From the NCBI GenBank assembly GCA_002794775.1, contig NBAY01000004.1, positions 930,001 through 994,000 on the forward strand: DNA of 64,000 nt, given 5' to 3'. The position numbers were made by a program, and so were the translations under genes. The notes below the pieces were generated by a model. The model did no database searches. It was not told the DNA's origin and saw only the letters and a program-made list of their open reading frames with translations. Below, piece by piece: positions 1 to 13,700 of the stretch (its first letter is position 1; each line of letters starts with the position of its first letter). Origin of the DNA: Porodaedalea pini. Taxonomy: Eukaryota; Basidiomycota; Agaricomycetes; Hymenochaetales; Hymenochaetaceae.

Positions 1-1814
1 GGTCTATTCTACTTCTCTCAAAACTCGAAAGAGAAAGGTAAAAAAGGTCCGGTGACGTTCGACGCACACGCATAAAAAGAGTGGGGAAAGAAGGGGAGAG
101 GAGGTAAGAGGGGGCACAGAAGATAGAGAGGCGGAGGAGGGTGGGACTGGGGTGTCGGCTATATTTGGAGGGAAAGGCGGGATGTATTGTGAAGGGAGAG
201 AACCAAGGCCAGATAAAGGCAAGGGCGGCGGAGATCGAAGAATAGGACGTGACGGAGAAGGGAGAGCGCGGGAACGGGTTGCGTGTGTGTCTTGCGAGTG
301 AGAATGAGGCTTACAAGAGGGAACAGAGCAGAGCAACAGGCGGGCGGGGCGGGCGGAGGCCGGATGTGCGATTAAGCACGACAGGATGACGGGGTCGTTG
401 GGAGTGGAGTCAGAGGGTATGACTGCAGAGACGGAGCAGATGAGCACGGGAGCGGGAGAGGGAGAAGGAGGGCAGGGCACGTCAGTTAGATCGGTCAGTC
501 CAGCCAGTCAGATAGACAGGAGAACCATGGAAGGGCAAGGGCGCAGAGGCCACCAGCAAGATCGCAGAAGAAGGAGGGCCGACTGAAAGAAAATAAGGAA
601 GGTTAGGGTGGAAGGCAAAGAAGCAGAGGGCGTAAAGTGAATAGTGAATAGCGAATAGTGATCAGGGAACAGGGTGTGGGGTGACTAAGGAACTGACCTG
701 ACCTTGGGTGGCTAAATTGGACCGGACGGGGGGAGGAGCTTGCCTGGAATTGAATGGATGAATGGATGAAGATGGGTTGAGGCTCAGCCGCGCTAGTTCC
801 CGGTCGCCATCAGCGGCGGAATATAAACTGGAGCTCGAAGCGGGCGTGCTTCTGTCGATGCATCATGCAATCGTGGAGATGGGGGGCATGGGCATTGGGA
901 TGCGCGAAGGTGCTTTGCCCCCTTCTCAGTTTCTATCCGCCTAGTTTTGCGAGCTGCGTTCGAAATCGTGCGATGGTGGGGATGACGGCGTCGCAGATGG
1001 CGGCGATTGCGTCGCGCGGAGGGGCGAGTAGAGTACAAGCACAAAAGAGCGCGAGAACGCGAGAACGCACACGCTGTGAGGTTGGGAAAGGAACACGTTT
1101 GGGCTTCTTGCGATTCGTGTGTGCGTCTCGCGATCGTACTCGATTTGGGTGATTGCTGTCGGCGCCGCCGCCGACGGGGACGATGTTCAGGCGCGTGTGT
1201 GTCCATTCGTTCAGCGTGCTCTGATGGTGATCAAAGCTCGAAATTCACCGTGCTAGTTGTGTTCATGCGGGCGGTGCTGTGGCACGAAAGAAAGGGAAGA
1301 CAACACGGACAAAGTGCAGGAAGCAGGGGTTTGGAGTGCAGAGATGCAAGGATGCCGAGATGTTGACGGGGGGTAGATTGTATTGAAAATGCAGACGTTG
1401 CTCTGACTGAGTCAGGGTGGGGGCAAAAGGAGTCTGTCTGTCCGCGGCTCACGTCACGGCTCGACGAGAAGACTTCCATGTATAGCAGGTACACCTACCT
1501 TCTACGTGTACCCCTAAATAGGAAGCATCCAATTAAGGTTTCCGGGCTGTTTTCTGTTTGGACCCTTGTTCCCTGACGGGACCCTGAGCTGAGCCAGATT
1601 GTCGGCCCCTCTGCGCTTCGAATCTCAGATCGTTTCTGGACGATGCACTCGTTCAAAAACGCATCGCTCTCCACCGTAAAACACACTACCTCTCCTCCTC
1701 CCCCTCAAGCACGACATCTATCTCTTCCACCGTCCTTCGTCCTCCTGCGTTCCTTCAACGACCTCGGCGGCGACGCAACACAACACTACGACCACGAAAG
1801 CACCGAACGCAGAG
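1..1814. other. Upstream region without a recognisable gene
   Basis: Open frames here are low-complexity (Pro/Ser/Arg-rich), occur in several frames at once and have no domain I recognise. The last 130 bases before the ECL1-like start (about 1688-1770) are strongly pyrimidine-rich (runs of CTCCTCCCCC and CTTCC type), as is common around fungal transcription starts, so this is probably the promoter and 5' UTR of the gene at 1815. The left part could belong to a gene that lies mainly outside the window. Confidence 0.5.
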
Positions 1815-3183
1815 ATGGACGCCATGAACGTTGACTGGTGTCTGACGTGCAACAAGCAGACCACGGTGAGCACCCTTCAATCACACATCCTCCAACCCTC
1901 CATCTGACTTCAACTGGCAGCACGGAAAACCGTACTGCTCGAAGACGTGCAAGATGCGCGGCGACGGCGCCGTCGATGCCTACGCACAGGAGATTAGCTG
2001 CATCTCCGACGACGCTTCCTCCTCTTCCGATGTCCTCCGCGAGAGCCCCGCGCACCAGCAGCAGCAGCAGCGTCCGCACACTTCTTCGCGGCAGCACACC
2101 CACCCGTCCTCCTCGCGCCAGCATCAGCAGCGCTCGCCGCGTCGCACCCACACCCACACCAACACGCACGCCCCGCAACAGCAGTTCCTCGACGCCGAGT
2201 CCTCTGCGTACGCCCAATGGCAGGGCTACAACAACGCAGGCATCCGTGCATGGGCGAGCGCCATCCCCGCTGGCTGCACCTCCGTCGAGACGCCCAGCAT
2301 CGGCCCCGGGCTCTCCTACACATGCGCACGCCCCGAGTTCCCGCTCTCGCGCCAGCGTCCCGCAGGCCCCGCACTGTGCACCGACACGACGCAGCCCGCA
2401 CGCACCACCGTGCGCTCGTCCTCCCCGATCTCGCTCCCCTCCCCGCGTGCTGCCGACGCACACGCCCACATCCACGCGAGCTATAGCATGAGCAGCTACT
2501 CGCTCGTCAGCGCGCTCACGGAGTCGATCGTCACCCCTGAATCTGCGCACCCGCACACCAAGGCGCACGTCCGCGCAGGTAACGGAAACACCACCGGTAC
2601 TGGCCGACCAGGTGTTCTCGAAGGCCTCGCTCGCCGTTTCCGCGCATGGGGCGCGGGTGCCGGTGCGCCCGCACTGAAGCACGACACGCCCGCAGAGATC
2701 TTCATGCAGACGACGACGACGACGGTGCCGGCCTCTCCCTCACCCTCCTCGCCATCTTCGCCCGTCCCACGTGCGAGTACGACAAAATCGAACTCGAAAG
2801 GCAGCGCCTCGGGGTTCACTATACGCGGTTGCGGGGGCGACGTTAACGACGACGAGCACCACCAGCAGCAGCAGCAGGGCGCGATCTTCGCAGTCCGACT
2901 CCCACTCGCCGGCGCGCGCTCGACGCTCACGATCGGGGACGCAGAGTTGAAGGACTCGCTCGCGTCGGGTCTGCTGGGCGCGGGTGCGGAGCAGCCGAAG
3001 CGCGGCGTGTGGATCGCGGGACGCGAGAAGGCGGACAAGGGCTGGGCGGGCTTCGGACCGGCGTATTATGAGAAGGACTACCGTGTGCGCATGCCGATGG
3101 GCAGCGTGGGTGAGTGGAGCGAGCGCGAGTTCAGGGAGCACGAGGCGTGGGCTGCGCGGGGACGAAAGACTGTTAGGCGATGA
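1815..3183 (+). CDS. ECL1-family life-span regulatory zinc-binding protein
   Basis: Two exons, 1815-1865 and 1921-3183, with a GTGAGC...GGCAG intron, give 437 residues. The N-terminus reads MDAMNVDWCLTCNKQTT and continues HGKPYCSKTC. This W-C-x2-C ... Y-C-S-x2-C pattern is the short zinc-binding signature of the fungal Ecl1 (extender of chronological lifespan) family, and the intron falls between the two cysteine pairs. The rest is low-complexity: Ser-rich, two glutamine runs near residues 60 and 330, many Pro/Thr tracts, then a more ordered C-terminus (about the last 70 residues, with GVWIAGREKADKGWAGFGP). Family members are nuclear or cytosolic stress and nutrient-response factors with no known catalysis. 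I chose the start because it keeps the cysteine pair intact after splicing. An antisense open frame over the gene is a GC-composition shadow. Confidence 0.75.
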
Positions 3184-3236
3184 GCGCGCCCCTTTGCGAC
3201 GCGACGCAACGCGATCTACGACGATGACCGTGACGC

Positions 3237-3261
3237 CGACTCGACTCGACTCGACTCGACT
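3237..3261. repeat. (CGACT)n microsatellite
   Basis: Five tandem copies of CGACT lie about 55 bp after the stop of the ECL1-like gene, in its presumed 3' UTR. Confidence 0.9.
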
Positions 3262-6200
3262 GTGCATATTTTCCTCCTGAATTTTGACATCATCATAGAC
3301 TTCCCCTCTCGGTTCGCGTGCATTTTCGCATACAACATAGACGACTCCTGCCTCTTTTTCTCTTTGCTCGCTCTCTACCTGCTCTCCGCACCCCCACCAG
3401 CTCGAGCACCCGCTCTCGACAGAGCGGGAGTCGCGGGATCACCACATTACGCGATCTATCATCGCTCATGCGTCGCGGGTTCCATGTCCTGCGCACGCCA
3501 CGCCACTGACGTCGGCTCGGGAGCCGTGCGCGGGTATATTGCATCATGGATCCTGCTGGATTCACCGTACGCTGTTACACCGCAGATGTCCCGCCGGGGT
3601 CGTCCAACTGCCTTTGTCTTCCTGTTTCTTCCGATCCTCGATGCCGACAGCGCTCTCACTCTCACCCTCTATCCTCCTTCTACCCCCTTCCATCAGCCCT
3701 ACCATTCTCCCACCCCATCGCCTTCCACGTATTCTTTTCTTCCCATGCGCGCATGCCGAGTTACACCTCTAAAAATTTGGCTTTTGTTTACAGATTTGAT
3801 TTCGATTTTTCTTTTCTAACCTTTTTGACAAAGACGACGACGACGTTCCTGATCTTCCTTTTGTTTCCACTTGTTTCGTTGTTCTGTTCCTCACTTCCTC
3901 ACTTCTCTACTCGCTGCTCTCTACTCTGCGCCCCCATCGACACATTATCGACCCATTGGCTTCCACGTCGTCTCGTCTCGTCTTCTCTTCATCTCATCCC
4001 AACTCTTTCCACCTTCTGTTTCGCTCTACATTAAAAACCCTACGCCACCAAAAAACACCGTCGGACTCGAATCTACGCTCTACTCGTGCTTGTATGATTT
4101 ATTGTAACATCGTATCGATTCCTCTTCCCTCTTTTCCCTCGACCGCCATCATTACCTACACACATTCATATCTCGCCTTTCGCACTCGCACCTCCTCTCG
4201 CTCTCTTCGCATCTCCATTTCCATTGCTCCTGTCAGCTCGCGCTCGATATCCTCATCGCCTTCTCCGTCCCATCCATCCCTTTCCAATTTGATCAACACA
4301 TAACCAGCATTGAATCCGTACATACATGTCACACTCCATCTCCATCGCGCTCTCGCTCTCGCCCTTGCATACAAGCTCACTCCACTCGTTTCCGTGTTGT
4401 TTCGTTGTTTCTTCCTCAGCATAGAATTTTATTCTCGGGGATTGTGTTTTTTTTTCTACACTTGATACCAAAAATGACAAGATTTATCCCAAAAGCAAAA
4501 GCAAAAGCAACAAGCGTGTTATGTGTGTGTGTGTGAAATGAACTTGAAGTAGGGGAGGAATTGAGGAATGTATACGAGTCTTGACAATGTCATCTGATTC
4601 GACCTCTTGAAAGCGAATGCTGAGATCCGAAGACGAGAAAAGGAAAAAAAAAAACGTCCTGACGATGATGGAGGAAGGGACGCTCGGCGTTTAGCCAGCT
4701 GGTTATCCGCCGCCACTTCCCTTCCCTTCCCTTCCACCCTCAGGCTTCCCCTCCTACTGCTCCTACCTTGCTCTCGTTCCGATACATGCCCTGAAACGAA
4801 CCCGCGAATCATTAATACTGTCCACCGTTCCATCGATCAATATCTCAATATCCAAATATCCAATGGAATGCAAAAAAAAAAAACGCGCAACGTAAAGGTA
4901 AAGGGTAAAGAGGAGAGATGAGAGATGAGAGATGAGAGAGCTTCCCGCTGCTAGCAGCGCACGGCGCACGCTCAGTTCGAGGGCCGGCCAATCGATGCAG
5001 TATGTGCAGATACTATTACTATGTGGCACTGGGCCTTGCTTCGAGCCGTTGTGATTCGCGCTCGATTCTGGCGAGGCGCTTGGAAGAGGCTGGAGAGGAC
5101 GGAGGACGGCGGACGTGGGACGGCGGGATGCCATAGAAATCGGGGGATAGCCACTAGTACTGATGGAACGGTGATGCGGTGTGGTGTGGTAATGCGGGAT
5201 GTTCTGTCTGCTGTCTGCTGTCTAGGGCGAGGGTGAGGGTGAGTGCGAATGCGAATGCGAATGCGTAAGCGAGTAACGCTGAGGATTCGAGGGGGGCCCC
5301 AGACTCTAGAGGACGGGATTGAAATTAGAAACGCGGAGATTGCGCTATAGCTATAGCCATCGGGCTATAAAGAGCTACGAGGGATGATCTATGGTAATTG
5401 GCATGGTGTGTCAATGTCATGATTGTCATTGACGTCGCTGTTCGCCGTTCGCTGTTCGCCGCTATGTGGAATGTGGAATGTGGATTGTGGATTGTGGATC
5501 CTGATGGCCCGACTTCGCGAGTCGAATCGCGTCCATGTGCGCAATGCGCATCCGAGTCGCATCGAGTAGAAAACCAAAAACGAATATCTCTCCTTTTTCC
5601 GAGCTGCGTTCGCAACTCGCCGCTAGCCGCCGGGAGACCGACTGGCAGGAGCTTAACCGTCGAGAGGGCGGATCCGAACGATCCTGACTCGCTGAACCGA
5701 CCCCTGCCGTCGACGGAGCAAGCGGAGTTCAAAAATCAAACAGACTCGGACTCGGAGCGTCGGCGTCGGCCTCGTCCTCGTCGCTCCCCGTTATCCGAAG
5801 CGCCTCCGTCTCGAGTCGGACTTCTCTGAATTTCTGAGTTACTTCTCTCCTTCCTAGTCCCCAAAGATACAGCGGCGCCGCCAGTTGACGGCTGACGGCT
5901 GACGTTCGGCGCGTGAGTCACACAGGTGCGAGGGTGCGGGCCCCCGCTGACAGTTTGTGCACGCAATCAATCTTTCATCTCTCTCTTCGAAGCCAGCGCT
6001 TCGACGTCATGGTTTTTATTTGTTTTCCCCTCTTTCGAGTGATATATTTACCTCAACGTGGACTAGCGGCACAGCTCGGGGGGGGGCGTGCTGGCTCGGA
6101 TGCCTTCCTTTCGAGCTTGAGAGTCAAGAGTCAAGACCGCCGACCGCCGACCGCCGACGAGAGTGCACAATGCTATCACTACTTCGGGTCTGTGGTCTTT

Positions 6201-7366
6201 GGTAAACAAATTGGAGGGAAGAACCATGCAGATTCGTTTCTTCAGATTTATCATTCATTTAGAGACACGCTGCCAGATGAAAATCGTTCCAGATCGGCCT
6301 TGTCTGCACGTTATTTATTTATCTATTTTGCTCTCAACGCAACCACACGTAACCCCTCGTTTACTGAATGGACTGCCAGATTAATGATAATATTCTAGAC
6401 AACAACACTCCTGCGCCGGCCGTGCCCAGGCTTGTCTCAGATTCGCCCATCGCTCATCGCCCATCGTCTGCATTTCCTCGCACCTCTCTCCGTTTGCGCT
6501 GTTTCAATTTCAATTTTTGTTTTAGCTCACGTTAAGCTTTCCGTTCCACAGACAGATGTACACGGTGGGCAGATCTCAGTTCATGGATTTGAATCCGAGT
6601 CCGTCTTGCTCTTGTCTCGGCTCATTCGCGCCCCCCCCCCCTCCCCTCCTCACAGTTCGAGACTCAGGACTCAGGACGCAGGGTCAAGACCAAGATTGTA
6701 TTTTTTTTTTTTCTTTCTGGATCTCTGTTAGAGTGTATTGGAGCTCGGCAAGATTACGAGCACGAGTACGAGCACTGACAGGTCTCGGACTCGGACGCGG
6801 ATGCGATACGGACTCAAGTCTCAAGTCTCAGTACTAGTCTCAGTCTCGGCATCGCATTACATTACATTAATAATAATAATAATTGCGTTCTCGTCATCTC
6901 GTCAGGGCCACCTGTCCTTAAGACGTCCTTCGAGTTCTCAGTTCATCCCTTCGTCTTTGGGTATTAATATTATTAGATCTGCGCCTCTGCAGAGCTGTGC
7001 TCGTTGCGCTTCGGGCGATCTCTGGACTCGGACTCGGAACCCCCACATGCATATGATCGACGGACAGCGGTTGACAGTTGACGGGACGCCCTATTCCTGA
7101 CTCCTGACTCCTATTCCTAATCCGAGCTCCTTATTAATATTCCCCGTTCCGCTTTGAATGTTTTGTAGCACTTTGAAATAGAATCGCTTGGACGGCGGCG
7201 GGGGACGGCGACGGGGACGCCTCCTCTCGAGTCCGGGGTCGGACCTCTCCCTCGCCCCCTGCAATGCGTTGCTGAGGTCCCTTTTTCAACCCGTTCTGAG
7301 TACCCTTACGGAGATGAGGGGTTTACACAAGTAGTAGTTTCAATATGAAATCAGGTCAGGTTTCCT

Positions 7367-7367
<1 letters not shown>

Positions 7368-7398
<31 letters not shown>
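7368..7398. repeat. (CT)n microsatellite
   Basis: Fifteen uninterrupted CT dinucleotides inside the gene-poor tract. Confidence 0.95.
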
Positions 7399-7401
<3 letters not shown>

Positions 7402-7696
7402 GTGGTGGGAATCGCGCAGTCGCCTTCCCGCAAGCTCGCACTTCAACGACGAAGAATAGACCTCGAGTGGGGCTTGAAGAGGCTAGAACTTGCGTTCTGG
7501 CGTAAAGGACGCTAAGGGACGACTCTAAATCGAAGAAGAGGAGAGGGGGAGGATGAGAGGGATACGGCTTGCTTCTTTCTTCCTTCTCTTCTTCCTCTTT
7601 ATCTTCGTCTTCGTCTTCCCGCGCGCATTCTGAGTGCGTTATCGAGCAGATACTTCGAAGACTTTGGATGGGGAGGGCCTGGACAGCTCAGCACGA

Positions 7697-7731
7697 GTGC
7701 TTCGTGCTTCGTGCTTCGTGCTTCGTGCTTC
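7697..7731. repeat. 7-bp minisatellite, five copies
   Basis: Five perfect tandem copies of GTGCTTC. They lie inside a meaningless open frame, where they create a repeated CFVLRAS peptide. Confidence 0.9.
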
Positions 7732-10700
7732 TCCCCTTCAGACTCAGAGCTGCGTGTGACGTGAGAGCTTTGAACTCCACCCCCCCTTGGAACTTCGAAG
7801 TTTCCTTTCCTTTCCTTTTCTTTTTTTTTTCCACTTCTCTTTTTTTTTTTTTTTTCAGCTGGCACCGCGACGCCGAAGGGGACAACTTTCGTTCGTCTGG
7901 CACAGATCTAGAGACTTTTCTGAAAGGTTGTTGTTATTCGTGCCCCCTCACGTTCAGTGAAGGTAAAGAGGTGCTTATATTATTATTAATGCCTGCCTCC
8001 GTGTGCGAGTCGGCGGCGGGGCAGCTGCATTTGGTCAGTGGTGGCCCTACAGAGCGCGAGCGCGAGCCCCCGACTCTATCCGTCCATCTTTTTTTTTTTC
8101 TGTCCGCGCTGCGACTTGATCCGCGCACAATTATACAGTATACTCCTCCGCTCGTCTTCCCACTGCCCCCCAACTGCGGAGGTATTCAGGCTGCAGGCAG
8201 CTTTAGATCTCAAGTCTATATATGTGTGGCATGCATATGTGTACGTTTCAGTTCTTTAATGCATAATGCTTTTGGGTACTTCGGCCCTCGGCAGTTCCAT
8301 AATTACAGATCGTGCACTTTGCGCAGGTCCGAGTCCGAATCCGAGTCACTTTCGGCGTCCGAACACAATGCGGAGCTACGTCGGGTCGGGGCTTTTCGAT
8401 TCCTCAAAGCGCGTTTTTCGCGATTATGGATGAGGACCCAGAGTACCTGCTATGTGTACTGCAGTGTTTATTGTTTATATTTGAAGGACATAACTAGACT
8501 GAAAACGCGCTGGAAGTACTAGTACTAGTGAAGTGACGTTGAGTAAGTCGTACTTATACCACCTGCCAATTTCGACGCGAGATGCATCCGCTGAGGTATC
8601 TTTGGAGGATTTTTTTTTTCTTTTTCTTTTCAAGTTCAAGTTTGTGTGCGTCTGTCTTAAGCGTGGAACCATGACCGGTGTTCCTTCGTCTTAGTCTGCC
8701 CAGGTTCGTTGAGCGCGTACCAGATATCGGCTGTTGGAATCGAAGTGGGAGAGAAACGTGCCCCACAGGCACCCCGAGTCAGCACCTGTCCATCATCCCT
8801 GCATCTTCAAGTTGTCCGTGATCCGCTAGTAAGTAGTACTAGTACGTAGCAAGTGAACACATACATGTACACACAGTACCTCTATCATGATGCTACTCAG
8901 TTGTATTGGGTGTGAACGCCAAGTAGGGACCCGGACTCGGGTGTGCGAAGGCGCCATCTAGATCTCTCCCTTTCTCTCTCCGATTTGGGATTGCATATAT
9001 ATAAGGTTCATTTCACAAGTTTTGCGCAGTTGATTAATATTGGCTTCACTCTTCCCTCATGATCATATTAATATCCGTACACCGCTGGACGGCTACTAAA
9101 TCTTACCCCACATGTACACCACTATACTGGCACGATCTAGGGTATCCCCCCCCCCCCTCCCTCTCTCAGAAACTCGACGAATTTGAATTTTCAGAGAAGG
9201 GGGCTATAGTGATGGGAGACTATCTCGCTTTATATTAATATTGTATAGGCAGCAAGGCACTACATAGTAATAGTAATAGTAATAGTACTAGTGCCGCTTC
9301 GGCCGGCGGCATCGTACGAAAAAAAAAAAAGAACTGTGAGAATCACTGGGACGCAATATGAATATAAATATAAATATAATGACAGTACTAGTCTGAGTCT
9401 ATTGGGGTGCAGAGGGGGATTGCGTTATCCCGCACTTGCTACTCATTGCTCATGCTCTCGACGCCTTCCAATGTTCCATAAGGCCGACGCGTGAACGAGG
9501 GTACGGCCATCGCTGATGCTGATCAGAGTCGGCGCTGTGTTGGTCCCATTGATTGATTTTTGATCTTGATCTCGATCTGCACTAGTACTAGTACTGCCAG
9601 TCACGTGTCAAAGCGTTCGTCGTGGCTGGCGTCGATCCGGATCGACGCCCTTTTTAATCATTATTAATTAATTTTGAAAAATAATTAATATTGTTTCGTT
9701 TTATTTCCCTGTCCATATTGATCCTCGCGGCAATTTCTTTCTTTGAACACATCAACACTAGTACTCGGCCTACTGGCATTTGTATGTTTGTGCTTCCCCG
9801 CAGAAGAAGTCAAGATGAGTGCCAGCTCATAATGACATATGCATTACCTGCGTTTCTAATTCCGAGTGCGCCACGCGGGGCCGCATACAGTATGATGCCA
9901 TTGCTCGAGAAGAGGGAAACAGCAACGGGGAAGGATGAAAGAGAGTAAGAGGCAAATTGCCTGGTCTGCGCCACCGCCAGCTCAGCAGCGGGAGAAATAG
10001 AGAAGGGGAAACTGGAGGAGAAATCGAAGCAGAGGAGAAGACGAAAGAGCACGAGGACCTTCAACGCAGCAGCTTAGCAATGGGATGCTGCCGGCGTAGA
10101 TTGTAGAAGTATTTATCAGATATTGCAGGTACAATCTGCACATCGCTCGTCGAAGGATCTCGCCAGCGGGCGGAGGCAAGAACTGCATACAACCCCCGAT
10201 AATCGGCGAGAACTAGCGGAAAAACCAAGGGGTGGACTGGTGCTCTGGGTACTTGTGCGAAGCCGGCCGCGGATGCTGGTATGCATGTGCTCGCGGAAGG
10301 CTTCGAAACCTTCTTCCTTCTGCGTGGCCTGATCGAATGCAAGTATCCGAGTGAATGAACTTTGTTCTTTGTTCTTTGTTATGGTAAAAACACCGGCGGT
10401 GGTGACGATGGCGGCGGTGCGCCGCGATGGGTGTTGCTTGACAGATGCAGCCACAATAGCGTGTTCGGCCGCGGGCCTTCCATATCACCACACCGTGACG
10501 CAGCGACGAGTGACGTCTTCTTCACAGGCCCATCCCGCTTTCGGCCCTGCGATGCACAGAAGCACCGGCTCTGCGCCTCCCCCGGATGGGCTTCGCATGG
10601 GAGCCGCAGCTGCACCTCAATACAGTTCTGTGAGAGCGAAAAACCGAGAGACAGGAATAGATTCAAAGACAGTCCACTTCGACTGGCCCTTTATTTTTCC

Positions 10701-13700
10701 ACCTTCCTTCCCCCCCGAGCGAAGGAAGGGAAAAGATGCGTTTCTTCTGCGCTGCTATCTGCAACATTGAACCGGGGTACGGGGCCTTGGTTTTTGTATT
10801 TGTACTGTTCGGGCTCGAGAGTTCAACTTGAAGTTGGGGGGTACGCGAGCTATCTTGCGATTCGAAGCGGGCTGTCGGGGGCCCGTCTGCAGACAGATAA
10901 AGAGAGATGAATGACCTTTTTTTCATATCTAGAAAGAAGTCGGCTTCTGTGCATTTCTAGCAAAGCGTTCTCGCAGGCGTCGTACCTGGTAAACTATCAT
11001 GAGCTTTTGTGTAATGCTAGACCTTTATGGCAAATGCCTTGCCAAATATGGAAATTCGAGCCGGCGGCGTGGTGGCGTCGTCTGATTGTGCCGAGGTCTG
11101 CTTCCGGCCCTCCCCCCCCCCATATCTTTGCTTCTTGTCTGCCGAAAGAAAATCAGCTGTGTAGTGCTGCGATAGCTCCGTCATTGTAATTTCCGTTGAC
11201 AAGCAACTTACGGGCACCGTCGACCGATAGATATCACACCCGGAGGAGAGCCAAGTTTATGGCATACGGTTGCTCGGGTGAGTGAACGACCGTCGTTCAA
11301 AAATTCTGATCGACAAACAAACAGATCAAGTCGCTCGGAGTTAGGACCTGATTTGCAAGCTTAAGTTCCTTGAGTGCTGGTGAGATAACTACGTACTTTT
11401 CTGTTTGTCCTTTCCCAATCCACCTCCGGGCGTCCGGGCGCCGCCATCTCCTTCCCCCACGTCATTCTGGAAAATAGATGAGAGAGGCCCAAGGGGCCCA
11501 TGGAAAACGGAAGGCGGAAGACGGAAGACGGATGTAATAATCGATAAACAATGCTAGCGATGCGTTTCCCTCAGGCTTGTCTTGTCCCTCGTCATCGGGT
11601 TTTTTTTCTGGTAATACAAGGCAAGGCCTGCGGGCCCCTCATTTCCTACCCGCGCGCATTCGTAATTCGAAGACGCCCCTGATGATGCCATCGTCTTCGT
11701 AGTACTCAACTCCCCGTCGCCAACATTAATATTCAGTTCCTTCGCACTGCGTTTTTAATTCAGTTTTCAGCTTTTCAGTTTTCGGTCTTCTCATATCAAT
11801 TCCTGAACTTACGCACCCCCAACGACCCAGGAACGCCTTGCGTAAAAATTCGAATTCGGCTCGCTAGGTTTGTTTTTGTTTTTGTTCCATGGTGTTAAGG
11901 AGCTCGATAAGCATAGGAGAGACCGAGGATGTCCGGAGACGACGCTGCTAGTACTAGTGCTACTGTGCTCCTTCTCTTGGAAAAAGGAGAACGCACCCTA
12001 TCTTTCGCTTGTTCTGTCCTTTGGAGCTACTCGTATCTCTCCAAGATCGGCAATTATTTCCCTTCCGTCCGTCGTCAGTCTATGTTCTCATTCACAGCAC
12101 CGGCCTCAAGGCAGTTTATCTCCCCACATCTTCTATATGTAATTTGTATTGTGCTGCACGCGCACACACACACACACGCGATCTAACCAGGATTGTACCT
12201 ATGACACGCATGATTGTTTTTTTTACCTTTCGCTTCAGGGCGCTAGTGCTTATCAGGTGCACCGTGACCGCAGAAACGTTCGCGGGAGACGTCCTTCGGT
12301 TTCTTTGCGCGAAGTCGGGGCCAACGGATTGGTCATGCGTGCGAGGCTACGGTCACGGTGCTAAGTAGTAAGTAGTGCGACCGGTGCGCCGCACTGGCAG
12401 CCTTCCAAGCTTACATGTAGTAGAGCAAGAGGGCTTCTAGCTGTGGAGGTTATACTTTAACGGGCGAGCTAAAGCTTGAGCCTTGCCAAATACTCTCTTT
12501 CGTGACTGCACAGGGAGAACTGTTCATGCAAATCGATTCTTTCCGGGCTGCACCGCGCAGATCCTCCGCAGAGCACTAGGACAGAACTGGATCGAAACAC
12601 ACCGTAAATCGCGAGTACTAGTGGCGCTGACGACCCCCCCCCCCCTCTTCCTGTGTGCTTCCTGTCTTATGCTACTTATCTTATTTGTACCGCGAGTGAC
12701 TCTACTGTACCGGGTGTACGGCATCTTCCTCTCGGCCTGTGTTGAGACCGGTGCTTGCGGGCTTCTCGTCCCAGTCTCGTGCCCCAACTCTGAGTCTGAG
12801 TCTGTGGGCAATGGGCATCCATCGCCTGCTTGATCGGGCGAGCGCGCGGGTAGCTCCGTCGCTTCGTTACGCAAGGGGGAGACCGGACGTCGGACGACCG
12901 CAAATCACCGTATACGTACGTGCCTGCGCCCCCCACCGCCGCCGAGCCGCGACGGCCACCCGACGAAGCGCGCTGTCTGCCGGCCTGGCCTGGCCTAGTA
13001 GTAGTACGCGATGATCCGTACTCGTCGCAGCGACCACCACCATCTCCCCTTCTTTTTTTGCTCGTGTTCGTTCGCTGGCGCCTTTTTCTTGCCTTGACGC
13101 CCTCGCCCTCGCCGGAACCCGAACACGGGCACGAGGCCGGCTCTCGTACCCGACGTGCCGACACCGACCTTAATTTTTGCCTTTTAATTTGGTTATCTGA
13201 TGCCTCCGCCGGGCGCGCTGTAAGTATATTAATATTTATGATATTGCGTAAATTGCGTCGCGGGGCGAGTTTCACGTCTAAATGCCTAAAGGTCCGACTG
13301 ACGGAAGTCGGTACGGGATCGACTCGCAGACGCTGGTGCTACTACTAGTGGCACACTTTACTCTGAGACGTGTCTGAGGCCCTCTCAATCTTCGAGAAGG
13401 TGTTCGCTCATTTGGTAGACGGGATCTACTGTACTTGAAGTTGAAGTTGAACAACGTGATTTTTTTTTCTTCTCTCCCTGACGTGATTTCATTTTAAACA
13501 TTGATATTAATATTACCGACTGTACGTGTACTTCTTTCTATACAATATTGATATTAATACACAAGCCCAGGCGTGAAATACACCCCTCCAGATTAATATC
13601 ATAACCGCCGTATCACTATCAATATTAATGTATCACTTCTACACCTTCCTATGCTACCAATGGATCGCCGGCGCGGGAGTCTTCGGGTCATCGGAACACA

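Noticed and set aside
4..480. 158-codon minus-strand open frame
   Set aside because: Almost entirely Pro/Ser/Leu from CT-rich DNA, with no motif or splice context.
1786..2682. 298-codon frame antisense to the ECL1-like gene
   Set aside because: Val/Arg/Gly-rich mirror of a GC-rich coding exon; the sense strand has the zinc signature and a clean intron.
3237..3261. Possible telomere-like or origin repeat
   Set aside because: CGACT repeats do not match fungal telomere sequence (TTAGGG type), and only five copies are present.
7569..8522. 317-codon plus-strand frame in the gene desert
   Set aside because: It crosses microsatellites and poly-T tracts, and the predicted peptide is simple-sequence Ser/Phe/Cys. 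No homology is recognised.
12520..13350. Overlapping open frames on both strands at 12.5-13.3 kb
   Set aside because: They owe their length to local GC bias (Arg/Ala/Pro-rich), with no conserved motif.
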